Source: Bacteroidota bacterium
GTDB lineage: Bacteria > Bacteroidota > Bacteroidia > Cytophagales > Cyclobacteriaceae
Assembly (NCBI GenBank): GCA_018267195.1
Contig: JAFDYY010000002.1
Location: 62,001-126,000 of the forward strand
DNA length: 64,000 nucleotides
Direction of reading: 5' to 3'
Positions 37,254 through 46,478 of this stretch are shown here, piece by piece. The translations under genes were made by a program, and so were the position numbers. The notes beneath the pieces are model-generated. The model ran no database searches. It was not told the DNA's origin and was given only the letters and a program-made list of their open reading frames with translations. Positions within the stretch are counted from its first letter, which is position 1. Every line of letters begins with the position of its first letter.

Positions 37254-37320
37254 AGTTTAAAAATTTACTGGGTTTTATTCTGTTTGTGGGGTAAAGGTAA
37301 ACCTATTTAAGCAAACAGAA

Positions 37321-37338
37321 ATCCCCGCTTTAGGGGAT
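37321..37338. repeat. Short hairpin upstream of the lipoprotein and thiolase genes
   Basis: ATCCCC (37321-37326) and GGGGAT (37333-37338) form a perfect 6-bp stem with a 6-nt loop in the 177-bp divergent spacer. No T-run follows on either strand within a few bases, so it is probably not a terminator. Role unknown. Confidence 0.35.
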
Positions 37339-37430
37339 AAGAAAAGGCCTTTTTTGAAATAAAAACGCAAAGATTGTCTTCCATAAGTTGACTAACTTGG
37401 AACCGATTTTATACTTTAATTTATCAAAAC

Positions 37431-38624
37431 ATGCAGGCTGTTTATATTCTTGATATTCTACGTACACCCGTAGGGAAATATGGTGGCTCGCTGTCTTCGG
37501 TTCGCCCGGATGACTTGGCCGCTCTCGTTATAAAAAAATTAATTGAACGCAACCGAACGATTGACCCTCACCAAATTGAAGATGTGATTTTTGGAGCGGC
37601 CAACCAGGCCGGGGAAGACAACCGCAACGTGGCACGCATGGCGGTTCTGCTCGCAGGCCTTCCTACATCAGTAGGTGGCGTTACCGTAAACCGGTTGTGT
37701 GCCTCCGGACTGCAGGCCATTATGGATGCGGCTCGCGGAATTATGCTTGGCGATGGCGAAGTGTATATAGCCGGAGGTGTGGAGAGCATGACTCGCGCTC
37801 CGTTTGTAATGAGCAAAAACGAAGAGGGCTTTTCGCGTAAAGCCGAAATTTTTGATACCACCATCGGTTGGCGGTTTATTAATTCAAAACTCTCAAAAAT
37901 TTATCACCCGTTTAGTATGGGAGAAACAGCCGAGAATGTGGCAGAAAAATGGAAAATTACGCGCAAAGTTCAGGATCAATTTGCGCTGGCATCGCAGCAA
38001 AAATATTTTAAGGCTCGTTCTGAAAATAAATTTAAAGAGGAACTGATAGCCGTGCCCGTTACAAAAGGAAAAGAGAATTTTTCTTTTGATCAAGATGAAT
38101 ACCCGCGCGAAACTTCGCTGGAAAAATTGGCACTGCTAAAACCGGCTTTTAAAGAAGGGGGAAGTGTAACAGCCGGGAATTCTTCCGGCATCAATGATGG
38201 GGCGGCTGCCAGTTTGTTAGCGGGCGAATCGTTTGTAAGTAAAAACAATTTAAAACCACAAGCACGTGTGGTATCTGTAGCCATTGCGGGAGTGGACCCG
38301 GCCTATATGGGCGTGGGGCCGGTGCCGGCTACACAAAAAGCACTACAACGGGCCGGACTAAAAATTTCGGATGTTGGATTGATTGAATTAAATGAGGCGT
38401 TTGCGGCACAATCGCTCGCTTGCATACAAGATCTAAACGTAGATCCATCTATCGTAAATGTAAACGGAGGGGCTATTGCCATGGGGCATCCGCTGGGTTG
38501 CAGCGGAGTGCGCATCAGTGCCACGTTACTTTATGAAATGAAAAAACGTAACGTGAAATATGGATTAGCCACCATGTGCATAGGAGTGGGGCAAGGAGCT
38601 GCGATAATTTATGAATTGGTATAA
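37431..38624 (+). CDS. Acetyl-CoA acyltransferase (thiolase), 3-oxoadipyl-CoA thiolase-like
   Basis: The 397-residue thiolase has the nucleophilic Cys in VNRLCASGLQAIMDA (about 88), the histidine region LNEAFAAQSLA and the GHPLGCSGVRI C-terminal motif. The region GGVESMTRAPFVMSKNEEGFSRKAEIFDTTIGWRF closely matches PcaF/PaaJ 3-oxoadipyl-CoA thiolases. General beta-oxidation thiolases are a possible alternative, since no other phenylacetate or protocatechuate genes are adjacent. Confidence 0.9.
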   Translation: MQAVYILDILRTPVGKYGGSLSSVRPDDLAALVIKKLIERNRTIDPHQIEDVIFGAANQAGEDNRNVARMAVLLAGLPTSVGGVTVNRLCASGLQAIMDAARGIMLGDGEVYIAGGVESMTRAPFVMSKNEEGFSRKAEIFDTTIGWRFINSKLSKIYHPFSMGETAENVAEKWKITRKVQDQFALASQQKYFKARSENKFKEELIAVPVTKGKENFSFDQDEYPRETSLEKLALLKPAFKEGGSVTAGNSSGINDGAAASLLAGESFVSKNNLKPQARVVSVAIAGVDPAYMGVGPVPATQKALQRAGLKISDVGLIELNEAFAAQSLACIQDLNVDPSIVNVNGGAIAMGHPLGCSGVRISATLLYEMKKRNVKYGLATMCIGVGQGAAIIYELV

Positions 38625-38718
38625 GGCGTTTGAGGGCAGTCGGGTTTTATTTATCAATTTGAATTAAATTTGAGATGCCTTTCAGTTTTGGGTAAAGCAA
38701 AACATTCAAAAAAAAATT

Positions 38719-39249
38719 ATGGCCATCCGCAAACCTTTTAACCTGAATCAATGGATCAGCGAAAACCGCGATCTGCTGAAACCCCCGGTGGGAAATAAAA
38801 ATCTATATGCCGATGCAGGCGATTATATTGTGATGATAGTGGGCGGGCCAAACGCCCGAAAAGATTATCACTTCAATCAAACCGAAGAATTGTTTTATCA
38901 ACTGCAGGGAAACATTAGCGTACGAATTCAGGAAGACGGAAAAGCAGTTGACATTCCGATTAACGAAGGCGAAATGTTTTTACTTCCGGCCAATACCCCG
39001 CACCGCCCCGAGCGGCCGGCTAACTCGGTGGGGCTTGTGATTGAGTGCAAACGCTCAGCGAATATTTATGAAGATGGATTGATCTGGTTTTGCGAGAATT
39101 GTAACACTAAACTTCACGAATACCGTTTCCATCTCGATAATATTGAAAAAGATTTTCTGCCCCGCTTCCGGGAATTTTATGGATCGGAAAAATTGCGCAC
39201 CTGCAAAAAATGCGGCACTGTAATGGAAACTGACCCGCGGTTTGTTTGA
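38719..39249 (+). CDS. nbaC: 3-hydroxyanthranilate 3,4-dioxygenase
   Basis: The 176-residue cupin opens the ring of 3-hydroxyanthranilate to the precursor of quinolinate in the kynurenine route to NAD or in tryptophan degradation. The iron site lies in YHFNQTEELFYQLQG and TPHRPERPANS. The extra C-terminal rubredoxin-like site, with CENC and CKKC pairs (about 130-133 and 167-170), is typical of bacterial enzymes. The next genes include kynureninase and kynurenine monooxygenase, supporting the call. Confidence 0.95.
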   Translation: MAIRKPFNLNQWISENRDLLKPPVGNKNLYADAGDYIVMIVGGPNARKDYHFNQTEELFYQLQGNISVRIQEDGKAVDIPINEGEMFLLPANTPHRPERPANSVGLVIECKRSANIYEDGLIWFCENCNTKLHEYRFHLDNIEKDFLPRFREFYGSEKLRTCKKCGTVMETDPRFV

Positions 39250-39263
39250 TTAAATCAGACCTT

Positions 39264-39869
39264 ATGAAAAAATATCTTTCCCTTATGTTGTTGGTGGTAG
39301 CTTTTTCAAATGGCTATTCTCAAGAATACAAAAAATTTAGAGTGGGCATAGGTGGTGGCCTTGGGTATTTTTCTCATAATGGCAATTCCCCAATGTTATC
39401 ATTAATGTATTTAGAGCCATCGTTTCGCATTACAGATAATATTGCGGTGGGGTATAAATTGGAGATGAGCCTTCCATTTTCTGAGGATATAATAGCTTCG
39501 CAGAGTATTGCGGGTCAATATTATTTTTTAAATAAACCGTTCCGAACTTTTGCTGGTGCCGGGATAGGCATTTTTAATGTATATGATGGCAGCCGGAGTG
39601 GCTTGATGTGCGACTGCGGAACGACAACCGAGAAAACAAAATTTGGATTTTTTCCTCGTGTGGGTTTTGATTACAACCATCTCTCGGTTACGATCGAATA
39701 CAATTGGATGACACCGTTTAAACAGACCACCACAAGTTTTTATCCACTTTCAGCACCTTCTAATATTCTACCACCGTCCTCCGTATCTTATATTAATAGA
39801 AATTATTTTTCGGCCAAAGTGGGGATAATCATTGGCGGTGGAAAAAAGAAACCCACGAAAACAGAATAA
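39264..39869 (+). CDS. Hypothetical outer-membrane beta-barrel-like protein
   Basis: The 201-residue protein has a signal peptide (MKKYLSLMLLVVAFSNGYSQ) and an alternating aromatic/glycine strand pattern (VGIGGGLGYFSH, FRTFAGAGIGIFNVYDG, VGFDYNHLSVTIEYNW). The C-terminus, NRNYFSAKVGIIIGGGKKK, resembles a small OmpW/OmpA-type barrel. The ATG at 39264 is used because it begins the signal peptide. It sits between kynurenine genes, but no link is evident. Confidence 0.7.
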   Translation: MKKYLSLMLLVVAFSNGYSQEYKKFRVGIGGGLGYFSHNGNSPMLSLMYLEPSFRITDNIAVGYKLEMSLPFSEDIIASQSIAGQYYFLNKPFRTFAGAGIGIFNVYDGSRSGLMCDCGTTTEKTKFGFFPRVGFDYNHLSVTIEYNWMTPFKQTTTSFYPLSAPSNILPPSSVSYINRNYFSAKVGIIIGGGKKKPTKTE

Positions 39870-39890
39870 TACTACGTTCTGTTTTTTAAA

Positions 39891-39898
39891 TACCTTTG
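39891..39898 (+). promoter_or_regulatory. -7 promoter motif for kynU
   Basis: TACCTTTG is a perfect TAnnTTTG match 19 bp before the kynU ATG. No TTG is found at the usual -33 distance. It suggests that kynU-kmo-phosphorylase has its own promoter, separate from the dioxygenase gene. Confidence 0.4.
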
Positions 39899-39917
39899 AA
39901 CTTCATATTTTTTCTTT

Positions 39918-41186
39918 ATGAAGTTTCAATCCTCGCTCTCCTTTGCAAAGAAATTAGACAGGCAAGATCCTCTTCGATCCTTCCGGTCAAAATTTCTGTT
40001 TCCAAAAATGAATAACCGAACCGCCATTTATTTTACCGGCAATTCGCTCGGACTTCAACCGAAAGCAACTAAAAAAAATGTTGACGAAGAGTTGAGCGAT
40101 TGGGCCAAACTTGGAGTAGAGGGTCATTTACACTCACGCAGGCCGTGGCTTTATTATCATAAGTTCAGCAAAAAATCACTGGCTAAATTAGTAGGTGCCA
40201 AACCGGGCGAAGTGGTTGCCATGAACCAACTTACCGTAAACCTGCATTTGATGATGGCTTCTTTTTACCGGCCTACAGAAAAAAGGTATAAGATTATAAC
40301 CGAAGCCGGTGCATTTTCCTCCGATCAATATGCCGTGGAGTCGCAAATAAAATTTCATGGATTGAATCCGGCTCACACCCTCATCGAGTTATCGCCTCGC
40401 CCGGGCGAAAATACTTTGCATACAGAAGATATTTTAAGATCGATAACGGAAAATAAAAATGAAATAGCACTCGTCATTTTTGGAGGAGTACAATACTATA
40501 CCGGCCAGTTTTTCGAGATCCGTAAAATAACACAAGCGGCTCACCAGGCCGGAGCCATGGCCGGGTTTGATCTGGCTCATGCGGTAGGCAATGTGCCACT
40601 TCAGTTGCATAAAGATGAAGTTGACTTTGCGGTTTGGTGCGGATACAAATATTTGAATTCAGGACCGGGTGGGTTGGCCGGAGTATTTGTTCACGAAAAG
40701 TATGCTGCCGATAGTACCCTTGCACGGTTGGCCGGTTGGTGGGGGCATACGGAGAAAGAACGGTTTCAAATGAAAAAAGGATTTCGGCCCATGCCGGGTG
40801 CAGATGGCTGGCAACTTTCTAATTTCCCGATATTATCAGGGGCTGCTCAGTTGGCATCATTAAAAATTTTTGAAGAAGCAGGCATGCCGGCACTCCGTAA
40901 AAAGAGTTTGCAACTTACCGGCTATCTGGAATATCTATTGAAATCGATTCCACATTTTGAAAATCATTTTTCCATTATTACTCCATCCAATCCTCAGGCA
41001 CGAGGCTGCCAGCTTTCATTGCTGATGAAAAAAAATGGAAAAAAAATATTTGATCGCCTCACGCAAGCCGGAGTAATAGCGGATTGGCGCGAGCCGGGTG
41101 TAATCCGTGTGGCCCCTGTGCCTTTGTATAATACCTTTGAAGAAGTTTTTATGTTTGCCGAGATTTTTGAAAATGCCATCTGCTAA
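39918..41186 (+). CDS. kynU: Kynureninase
   Basis: The 422-residue PLP enzyme cleaves kynurenine or 3-hydroxykynurenine to anthranilate or 3-hydroxyanthranilate and alanine. Recognised segments are YFTGNSLGLQPKAT, FDLAHAVGNVPL (Asp contacting PLP) and the PLP-lysine stretch VWCGYKYLNSGPGGLAGVFV. The 3' end overlaps the kmo start by 14 bp, so they are translationally coupled. Confidence 0.96.
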   Translation: MKFQSSLSFAKKLDRQDPLRSFRSKFLFPKMNNRTAIYFTGNSLGLQPKATKKNVDEELSDWAKLGVEGHLHSRRPWLYYHKFSKKSLAKLVGAKPGEVVAMNQLTVNLHLMMASFYRPTEKRYKIITEAGAFSSDQYAVESQIKFHGLNPAHTLIELSPRPGENTLHTEDILRSITENKNEIALVIFGGVQYYTGQFFEIRKITQAAHQAGAMAGFDLAHAVGNVPLQLHKDEVDFAVWCGYKYLNSGPGGLAGVFVHEKYAADSTLARLAGWWGHTEKERFQMKKGFRPMPGADGWQLSNFPILSGAAQLASLKIFEEAGMPALRKKSLQLTGYLEYLLKSIPHFENHFSIITPSNPQARGCQLSLLMKKNGKKIFDRLTQAGVIADWREPGVIRVAPVPLYNTFEEVFMFAEIFENAIC

Positions 41187-42507
41187 CCAACACATCGCCA
41201 TTGCCGGAGCCGGTCTGGTGGGGTCGCTGCTCTCCATCTATTTGGCCAAACGAGGACATAACGTTTCTGTTTTTGAACGCAGGCCGGATATGCGCCAAGC
41301 CACTACAGACCGTGGTCGTTCTATTAATTTGGCGCTAAGCAACCGCGGGCTCCGGGCACTGGAAGAAGTAGGGTTGGCCGAAGAACTAAAGAAAGTGGCC
41401 ATTCCTATGCATGGCCGCACCATGCACGACCGCCAGGGGCAATTAACGTTTCAACCTTACGGAAAGGAAGGGCAATACATTAATTCTGTTTCACGAAGCA
41501 ACCTCAACATTGTTTTGATGAATAAAGCAGAAGCCCTTGGTGTAAAATTTTACTTTAATCATCGAATCGCGTCTGTTGATTTTGAAACGACAACCCTGTT
41601 GCTGCAAAATCAAGAATCAAAAATTGAGAGCCATAAATTCAATGCCATCATCGGTGCAGATGGAGCTTTTTCTGCTGTGCGCGGCTCGATGCAAATAACC
41701 GACCGGTTTGATTACGAACAAAATTACATTGCACACGGATATAAAGAACTACATATTCCGGCCGGTGCCACAGGCAATTTTCAGTTAGAAAAAAATTCCC
41801 TCCACATTTGGCCTCGCGAAAGTTTTATGCTGATTGCACTCCCTAACCCGGATGGAAGTTTTACAGGCACATTATTTTTCCCTTTTGAAGGGAAGCAGTC
41901 GTTTGATTCAATAACTACTAAAACGGAAGCAGAGTTTTTTTTGAAAGAGATTTTCCCGGATGCCTTTGCGTTGATGGAAAATCCGGCAGAAAGTTTTATG
42001 AGCAGCCCGGCCTCCTCATTGGTAACAGTAAAATGTTTCCCCTGGACAAAAAACAAAACCTTGTTGATAGGCGATGCAGCCCATGCCATTGTACCATTTT
42101 ATGGGCAAGGAATGAATGCCGGCTTTGAAGATTGTAGATTACTTAATGAGTGGTTAGAGAAAACAATGGAATGGAATGAAATTTTTTCTGAGTTCCAGCG
42201 ACAAAGAAAACCCGATACCGATGCCATTGCCGATTTAGCGCTTCACAATTTTATAGAAATGCGCGACTTGGTAGGCGACTCAAAATTTCTGTTAAGAAAA
42301 AAAATTGAAGCCAGATTCAATCAACACTTTCCGGAAAAATGGATTCCCCTATACACCATGGTTACTTTCAGCGATGACATTCGTTACTCCCGGGCTTTGG
42401 CTATCGGACAAAAACAGAAAAAAATTATGGACGAAGTAATGCAAACCCCGAATATTGAGACCACCTGGGAACAGTTGGATTTTGAAGCGATAGTCAGTAA
42501 ATTGTAA
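41173..42507 (+). CDS. kmo: Kynurenine 3-monooxygenase
   Basis: The 444-residue FAD enzyme hydroxylates kynurenine at C3 with NADPH and O2. The FAD motif GAGLVGSLLSIYLAKRGHNV (about 10-29), the RGRSINLALSNRG segment and LIGDAAHAIVPFYGQGMNAG (second FAD motif) are present. The C-terminal hydrophobic extension typical of KMO is short. The ATG at 41173 is preferred over the earlier in-frame ATG at 41107, which lies deep inside kynU. Confidence 0.96.
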   Translation: MPSANQHIAIAGAGLVGSLLSIYLAKRGHNVSVFERRPDMRQATTDRGRSINLALSNRGLRALEEVGLAEELKKVAIPMHGRTMHDRQGQLTFQPYGKEGQYINSVSRSNLNIVLMNKAEALGVKFYFNHRIASVDFETTTLLLQNQESKIESHKFNAIIGADGAFSAVRGSMQITDRFDYEQNYIAHGYKELHIPAGATGNFQLEKNSLHIWPRESFMLIALPNPDGSFTGTLFFPFEGKQSFDSITTKTEAEFFLKEIFPDAFALMENPAESFMSSPASSLVTVKCFPWTKNKTLLIGDAAHAIVPFYGQGMNAGFEDCRLLNEWLEKTMEWNEIFSEFQRQRKPDTDAIADLALHNFIEMRDLVGDSKFLLRKKIEARFNQHFPEKWIPLYTMVTFSDDIRYSRALAIGQKQKKIMDEVMQTPNIETTWEQLDFEAIVSKL

Positions 42508-42509
42508 GC

Positions 42510-43367
42510 ATGCCTAAAATCTCTGAAACCGATTTAATACTAAATGCCGATGGCAGTGTTTACCACCTCAATTTGTTGCCCAAACATATCAGCGATACCA
42601 TTATCGCAGTAGGCGACCCCAGCCGGGTCTATGTAGTGAGTCAGTTTTTTGATGACATTGATTTTGAAATGAACAAGAGGGAGTTCATTACACACACCGG
42701 GCGCTATAAAAACAAAAAAATTACGGTGATCAGCACCGGCATCGGTACCGATAATGTTGAGATTTTTTTTAATGAACTCGATGCTTTGGTAAATGTAGAT
42801 CTGAAAACACGCGAACCTAAACCACGGAAGAAAAAACTGAAAGTAATCCGGATTGGTACTGCGGGCGCTTTGCAGGAAGATATTGCCGTGGGCTCCTCGC
42901 TGGTGAGCGAGTATGCTGTGGGCTTTGATGCACTGATGAATTTTTATGACCTGCCGATGAATGACGATGAGGCGGGTTTAGCACATGATCTCCAAAAGAA
43001 AATAAAACTCCCCTTTATGCCCTATGTAGTAAAAGGATCGGAAGAACTCCTTCGCACAGTGGGGTTTGATATGCCAAAAGGGAACACTGTTACTACTCCG
43101 GGTTTTTACGCACCCCAGGGACGCTCGCTGCGGGTGGAAACGAGGCTGCCCCATTTGCTTGAAGACTTAAGTTATTATCATAAAAATGATTTTTGGCTTT
43201 CTAATTTTGAAATGGAAACAGCCAGCTACTATGCTTTGGCTCGCTTGCTTGGGCATGAAGCCGTAAGTATTAGTGCTATTTTAGCCAACCGGATCAAAAA
43301 CAAATTTGCAAAAAACGCTAATCGGGTTATTGAAAATCTGATTGAAAAAGTGCTCGAGCGGGTGTGA
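42510..43367 (+). CDS. Nucleoside phosphorylase
   Basis: The 285-residue protein has the purine/uridine phosphorylase fold: VGDPSRVYVVS (phosphate site), STGIGTDNVEIFFNE (family GIG), RIGTAGAL and FEMETASYYALARLLG near the C-terminus. It splits a nucleoside to base and (deoxy)ribose 1-phosphate, most like uridine phosphorylase. It follows kmo by 2 bp and may salvage nicotinate-related nucleosides, but that is speculation. Confidence 0.88.
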   Translation: MPKISETDLILNADGSVYHLNLLPKHISDTIIAVGDPSRVYVVSQFFDDIDFEMNKREFITHTGRYKNKKITVISTGIGTDNVEIFFNELDALVNVDLKTREPKPRKKKLKVIRIGTAGALQEDIAVGSSLVSEYAVGFDALMNFYDLPMNDDEAGLAHDLQKKIKLPFMPYVVKGSEELLRTVGFDMPKGNTVTTPGFYAPQGRSLRVETRLPHLLEDLSYYHKNDFWLSNFEMETASYYALARLLGHEAVSISAILANRIKNKFAKNANRVIENLIEKVLERV

Positions 43368-43399
43368 GGTATTTAATCATCGAATTACGCTGAGGCACT

Positions 43400-44422
43400 C
43401 TATGGAAAAACTATTTTCAAAGTATCGTTTTCTATTTTTAATTCTTCGGCCAGTTTGCCCCGGAGGGAGGGAGCGGCTATACCTTCTCCAAAAACTCGGC
43501 TGGAAGTAACAATCCGCGCTTCGTCCCAAAAGCCCCCGTCAATAAACCCTTGAAGTGTTTGAGCTCCACCTTCCACTAACACCGATTGTATTTTTTGCCG
43601 GACTAAATCTTTTACCAGATGATGGATGAAATCGGTTTCATCTAATCGTATAAAACTCAAATTTTTAAGCTCTTCATGCTTCAGCACGTTGTAACAGATA
43701 GTTTTATTTTTTTGATCGAAGAGCTGAAGGCGCGGGCTTAATCTTAAAAACCGATCAATAACAATACGCACGGGGTTGCGGCCCGACCAATGGCGAACAG
43801 TAAGGCCGGGGTTATCGTGCGAGGCTGTTTTAGTGCCCACTAAAACGGCATCTTCTTCAGCGCGCCACCGGTGCACCAATATTCTCGATAAATCATGGCT
43901 GATCCATTTCGACTCAAAATTTTTTTGAGCGATAAACCCATCGGCCGTTTGTGCCCACTTCAAGATGATATAAGGACGTTGTTTTTCCAGAAAAGTAAAA
44001 AAACGTTTATTTAATTCACGCCCTTCTTTTTCCATTACCCCGGAAGTTATTTCAATGCCTGCCTCGGCCAATTTTTTTATTCCGTTGCCGGCTACCAGCG
44101 GGTTGCTGTCCACATTGGCAATCACTACTTTTTTTACCTGATGCTGAATTAATAAATCGGCACACGGAGGCGTTTTGCCAGTATGCGAGCAGGGTTCAAG
44201 AGTAACGTAAACAGTACTCTCCTTTAAAAGAGCTTTATCTTTAACAGCGGCAAGAGCATTTACTTCGGCATGGGCTTCGCCCCATTTTTTATGCCAGCCT
44301 TCTCCAATAATTTTATTGTCGTAAACAACCACGCAGCCCACCCGCGGGTTAGGGCTTACATAACCGATGCCCAATTTGGCCAGTTCCAGCGCGCGCTGCA
44401 TAAAAAACTCATCGGGTGTCAT
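43400..44422 (-). CDS. ribD: Riboflavin biosynthesis deaminase/reductase
   Basis: The 340-residue bifunctional enzyme carries an N-terminal cytidine-deaminase-like zinc domain (HAEVNAL about 51-57, PCSHTGKTPPCADLL with two Cys ligands) and a C-terminal reductase domain (FIAQKNFESKWIS, EDAVLVGTKTASHDNPGLTVR, LVEGGAQTLQGFI). It performs two successive riboflavin precursor steps. Its start overlaps the region upstream of prmC on the opposite strand. Confidence 0.96.
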   Translation of the reverse strand: MTPDEFFMQRALELAKLGIGYVSPNPRVGCVVVYDNKIIGEGWHKKWGEAHAEVNALAAVKDKALLKESTVYVTLEPCSHTGKTPPCADLLIQHQVKKVVIANVDSNPLVAGNGIKKLAEAGIEITSGVMEKEGRELNKRFFTFLEKQRPYIILKWAQTADGFIAQKNFESKWISHDLSRILVHRWRAEEDAVLVGTKTASHDNPGLTVRHWSGRNPVRIVIDRFLRLSPRLQLFDQKNKTICYNVLKHEELKNLSFIRLDETDFIHHLVKDLVRQKIQSVLVEGGAQTLQGFIDGGFWDEARIVTSSRVFGEGIAAPSLRGKLAEELKIENDTLKIVFP

Positions 44423-44445
44423 GGGCTTTTGTTATCATTGCAAAG

Positions 44446-45285
44446 ATGAACGAGAAGAAAACGAATTCCAAAATTGTTTTTGATTCGATCCGGTCTTCAC
44501 TCAATGCCTTAGACCGCGATGAGGCTCAGGTCGTGGCCTTGCTCCTGATGGATTATTTTTACGGACTTTCATTAACTGCTATTTTAGCCGGAGAGAACGT
44601 TACACCAAAAGATTTTTCGCCTCTTATTTCCCGACTTAACCGGCACGAACCGATTCAATATGTATTGGGCCGCACTCATTTTTTTAACAGAATATTTTCA
44701 GTTAATTCTTCCGTGCTGATACCGCGCCCCGAAACGGAATTATTAATAGAGGAGATTTTAAACGAAAACGATCCCTCATCCGCTATTTTAGATGTGGGCA
44801 CCGGCAGCGGCTGCATCGCTATTACGTTGAAGTTAGAAATGGTGCAAGCCAAAGTATATGCTTTAGATGTAAGTGCAGAAGCATTGCAAACAGCTCAACA
44901 TAATGCACAAAAATTAGGGGCAACGGTTCAGTTTTTTCGTGCTGATTTTCTAACCGATCGGTTTGATATGGAGCCGGTGGATATTCTGGTGAGCAATCCG
45001 CCTTACATTGCCCAATCAGAAAAAATACTCATGAAAGAAAATGTTTGGCAGCACGAACCACATCGGGCATTATTTGTTCCCGATGAAAATCCCTTGTTGT
45101 TTTATAAGGCCATAGCCGAAAAGAGCAATCAACTTTTAAAACCCGGTGGAAAAATTTTTGTGGAAATAAACGAACGTCTGGGAGAAGAGGTAAAAAAGAT
45201 ATTTGAGCACCACGGGTTGGTAAATATAAAAATGGTAAAAGACCTCGATGGAAAAAACCGGGTGGTTGTGGCTCAACGATATTAG
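44446..45285 (+). CDS. prmC: Peptide chain release factor glutamine methyltransferase
   Basis: The 279-residue SAM-dependent enzyme methylates the GGQ glutamine of RF1 and RF2. It shows the N-terminal helical domain and the catalytic NPPY motif in ILVSNPPYIAQSE (about 181-193), plus the SAM loop ILDVGTGSGCIAI. The family hallmark RETEL/PRPETELL stretch (VLIPRPETELLIEE) precedes it. The ATG at 44446 is preferred over the earlier frame start at 44416, which lies within ribD's 5' end. Confidence 0.95.
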   Translation: MNEKKTNSKIVFDSIRSSLNALDRDEAQVVALLLMDYFYGLSLTAILAGENVTPKDFSPLISRLNRHEPIQYVLGRTHFFNRIFSVNSSVLIPRPETELLIEEILNENDPSSAILDVGTGSGCIAITLKLEMVQAKVYALDVSAEALQTAQHNAQKLGATVQFFRADFLTDRFDMEPVDILVSNPPYIAQSEKILMKENVWQHEPHRALFVPDENPLLFYKAIAEKSNQLLKPGGKIFVEINERLGEEVKKIFEHHGLVNIKMVKDLDGKNRVVVAQRY

Positions 45286-46478
45286 TCGGGTTCAAAAAAG
45301 CAGACTGACCCACCTACCCAGGTTTTATCTTTGTTAAACTTTACCCCGATCATTTCACCCCGGCTCAGGCGTGCCAGATTAGTTACCAATACAGGCCGGG
45401 GCTGGTCTTCTTCCCAAATGAAAAGTAATCGAATCTCGGTTTTAACGAATCCATCCGGAGCCTGAATAACCGGCTCGTATTGTATTTTGCGCTGCAGTAA
45501 AAAATTTTTCCGTTCAGAAACAGGAATAGACTCAAGATCAGGCAACGTTACATGAAAAATAACTCCTGCTCCTGAAAATGAAAACAACGGTTTTAATACA
45601 TAATTTTCTAAGTCGGCCGGAAAAGAGGGGTAATCACTTAAAAATTTACATTCCGGAATGAACGGGCTTTTAATGAATGGCATAGTAAATTTGCTGATGC
45701 GAAAAAACCAGTTGGGGTGCCCGGCCCATTCTACCTCCACATTTTCGGTGAGATTAAAATGGAGGTGAAGATCAGTTCGCTTAACAAGTTCATCAAAAAT
45801 GACACGGTTGTAGATCCGTTTAATCGGAATCTTTTTTCCGTTTTTCCGGTAAAAAAGAAATCGTCCTTCCCGTTCTACGCTGGCAATGTCAACCGGTGCA
45901 ACACCCGTTATCTTGTCGGTCAAGATAAAATCAACAGCCGTATTTTGTTTGAGAGGTTCAATTTCCAGCAACACTACGTTTTCCGGATCGTGGCCGTTGA
46001 GTAAATTTTTTTTTAAGGTAGCGCGGTAAGCTTCGTTAGAAAGATGGAAGTGGTTTGTATAATTTTCCGGAATCGAAAAATGCTCGCGGTATTTATCAGC
46101 CAGAAAATCTTGCCAGCCAAACAAGGAAGGAAATCCCTGCATCTCGATCAGGTTTGGTGCTAATTCACCGGCTTGGTTTTTTACAACGGCAAAATCTAAC
46201 GCCAGAAATAGGGTGTGCCGGGTTTCATTCGGTACATTTAATTTTTGCGGAATAGCTCGGTCAGTTTGTTTTTTAAAATCATCGCGAACAAGGAAATCAA
46301 TAATTTGATCGGAAGCAGCCATCAATTTTTGTTTTAAATCCCGACTTACAAATACCGGGCTTTCGGCTACTCGAAATGGAATGGTGGTTTGAAGAGACTG
46401 ATTGAGATCGGATAAAAAATGCAGATATTTTTTATCCGAGAAAGAAGCATTATACCGGGTGCGGGCAGAAGAAATCAT
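45282..46478 (-). CDS. ATP-grasp-like protein of an uncharacterised ligase pair
   Basis: This 398-residue protein is tentatively ATP-grasp-like. Seen features are NLIEMQGFPSLFGWQDFLAD, FILTDKITGVAPVDIASVER, the basic loop FYRKNGKKIPIKRIYNRVIF and YVLKPLFSFSGAGVIFHVTL (a K-P-x-x-S-x-x-G pattern like a nucleotide-binding glycine loop). VKTEIRLLFIWEE with metal-type acids comes late. This order recalls circularly permuted or glutathionylspermidine-synthase-like ATP-grasp folds. It begins 4 bp inside the end of the amidotransferase gene, so the two probably form one enzyme complex. Substrate unknown. Confidence 0.6.
   Translation of the reverse strand: MISSARTRYNASFSDKKYLHFLSDLNQSLQTTIPFRVAESPVFVSRDLKQKLMAASDQIIDFLVRDDFKKQTDRAIPQKLNVPNETRHTLFLALDFAVVKNQAGELAPNLIEMQGFPSLFGWQDFLADKYREHFSIPENYTNHFHLSNEAYRATLKKNLLNGHDPENVVLLEIEPLKQNTAVDFILTDKITGVAPVDIASVEREGRFLFYRKNGKKIPIKRIYNRVIFDELVKRTDLHLHFNLTENVEVEWAGHPNWFFRISKFTMPFIKSPFIPECKFLSDYPSFPADLENYVLKPLFSFSGAGVIFHVTLPDLESIPVSERKNFLLQRKIQYEPVIQAPDGFVKTEIRLLFIWEEDQPRPVLVTNLARLSRGEMIGVKFNKDKTWVGGSVCFFEPD

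Noticed and set aside
37388..37415. TTGACT-N16-TATACT, sigma70-like promoter before the thiolase
   Set aside because: It fits the enterobacterial consensus, but the Bacteroidota primary sigma factor uses TTTG/TAnnTTTG, so it is not counted as evidence.
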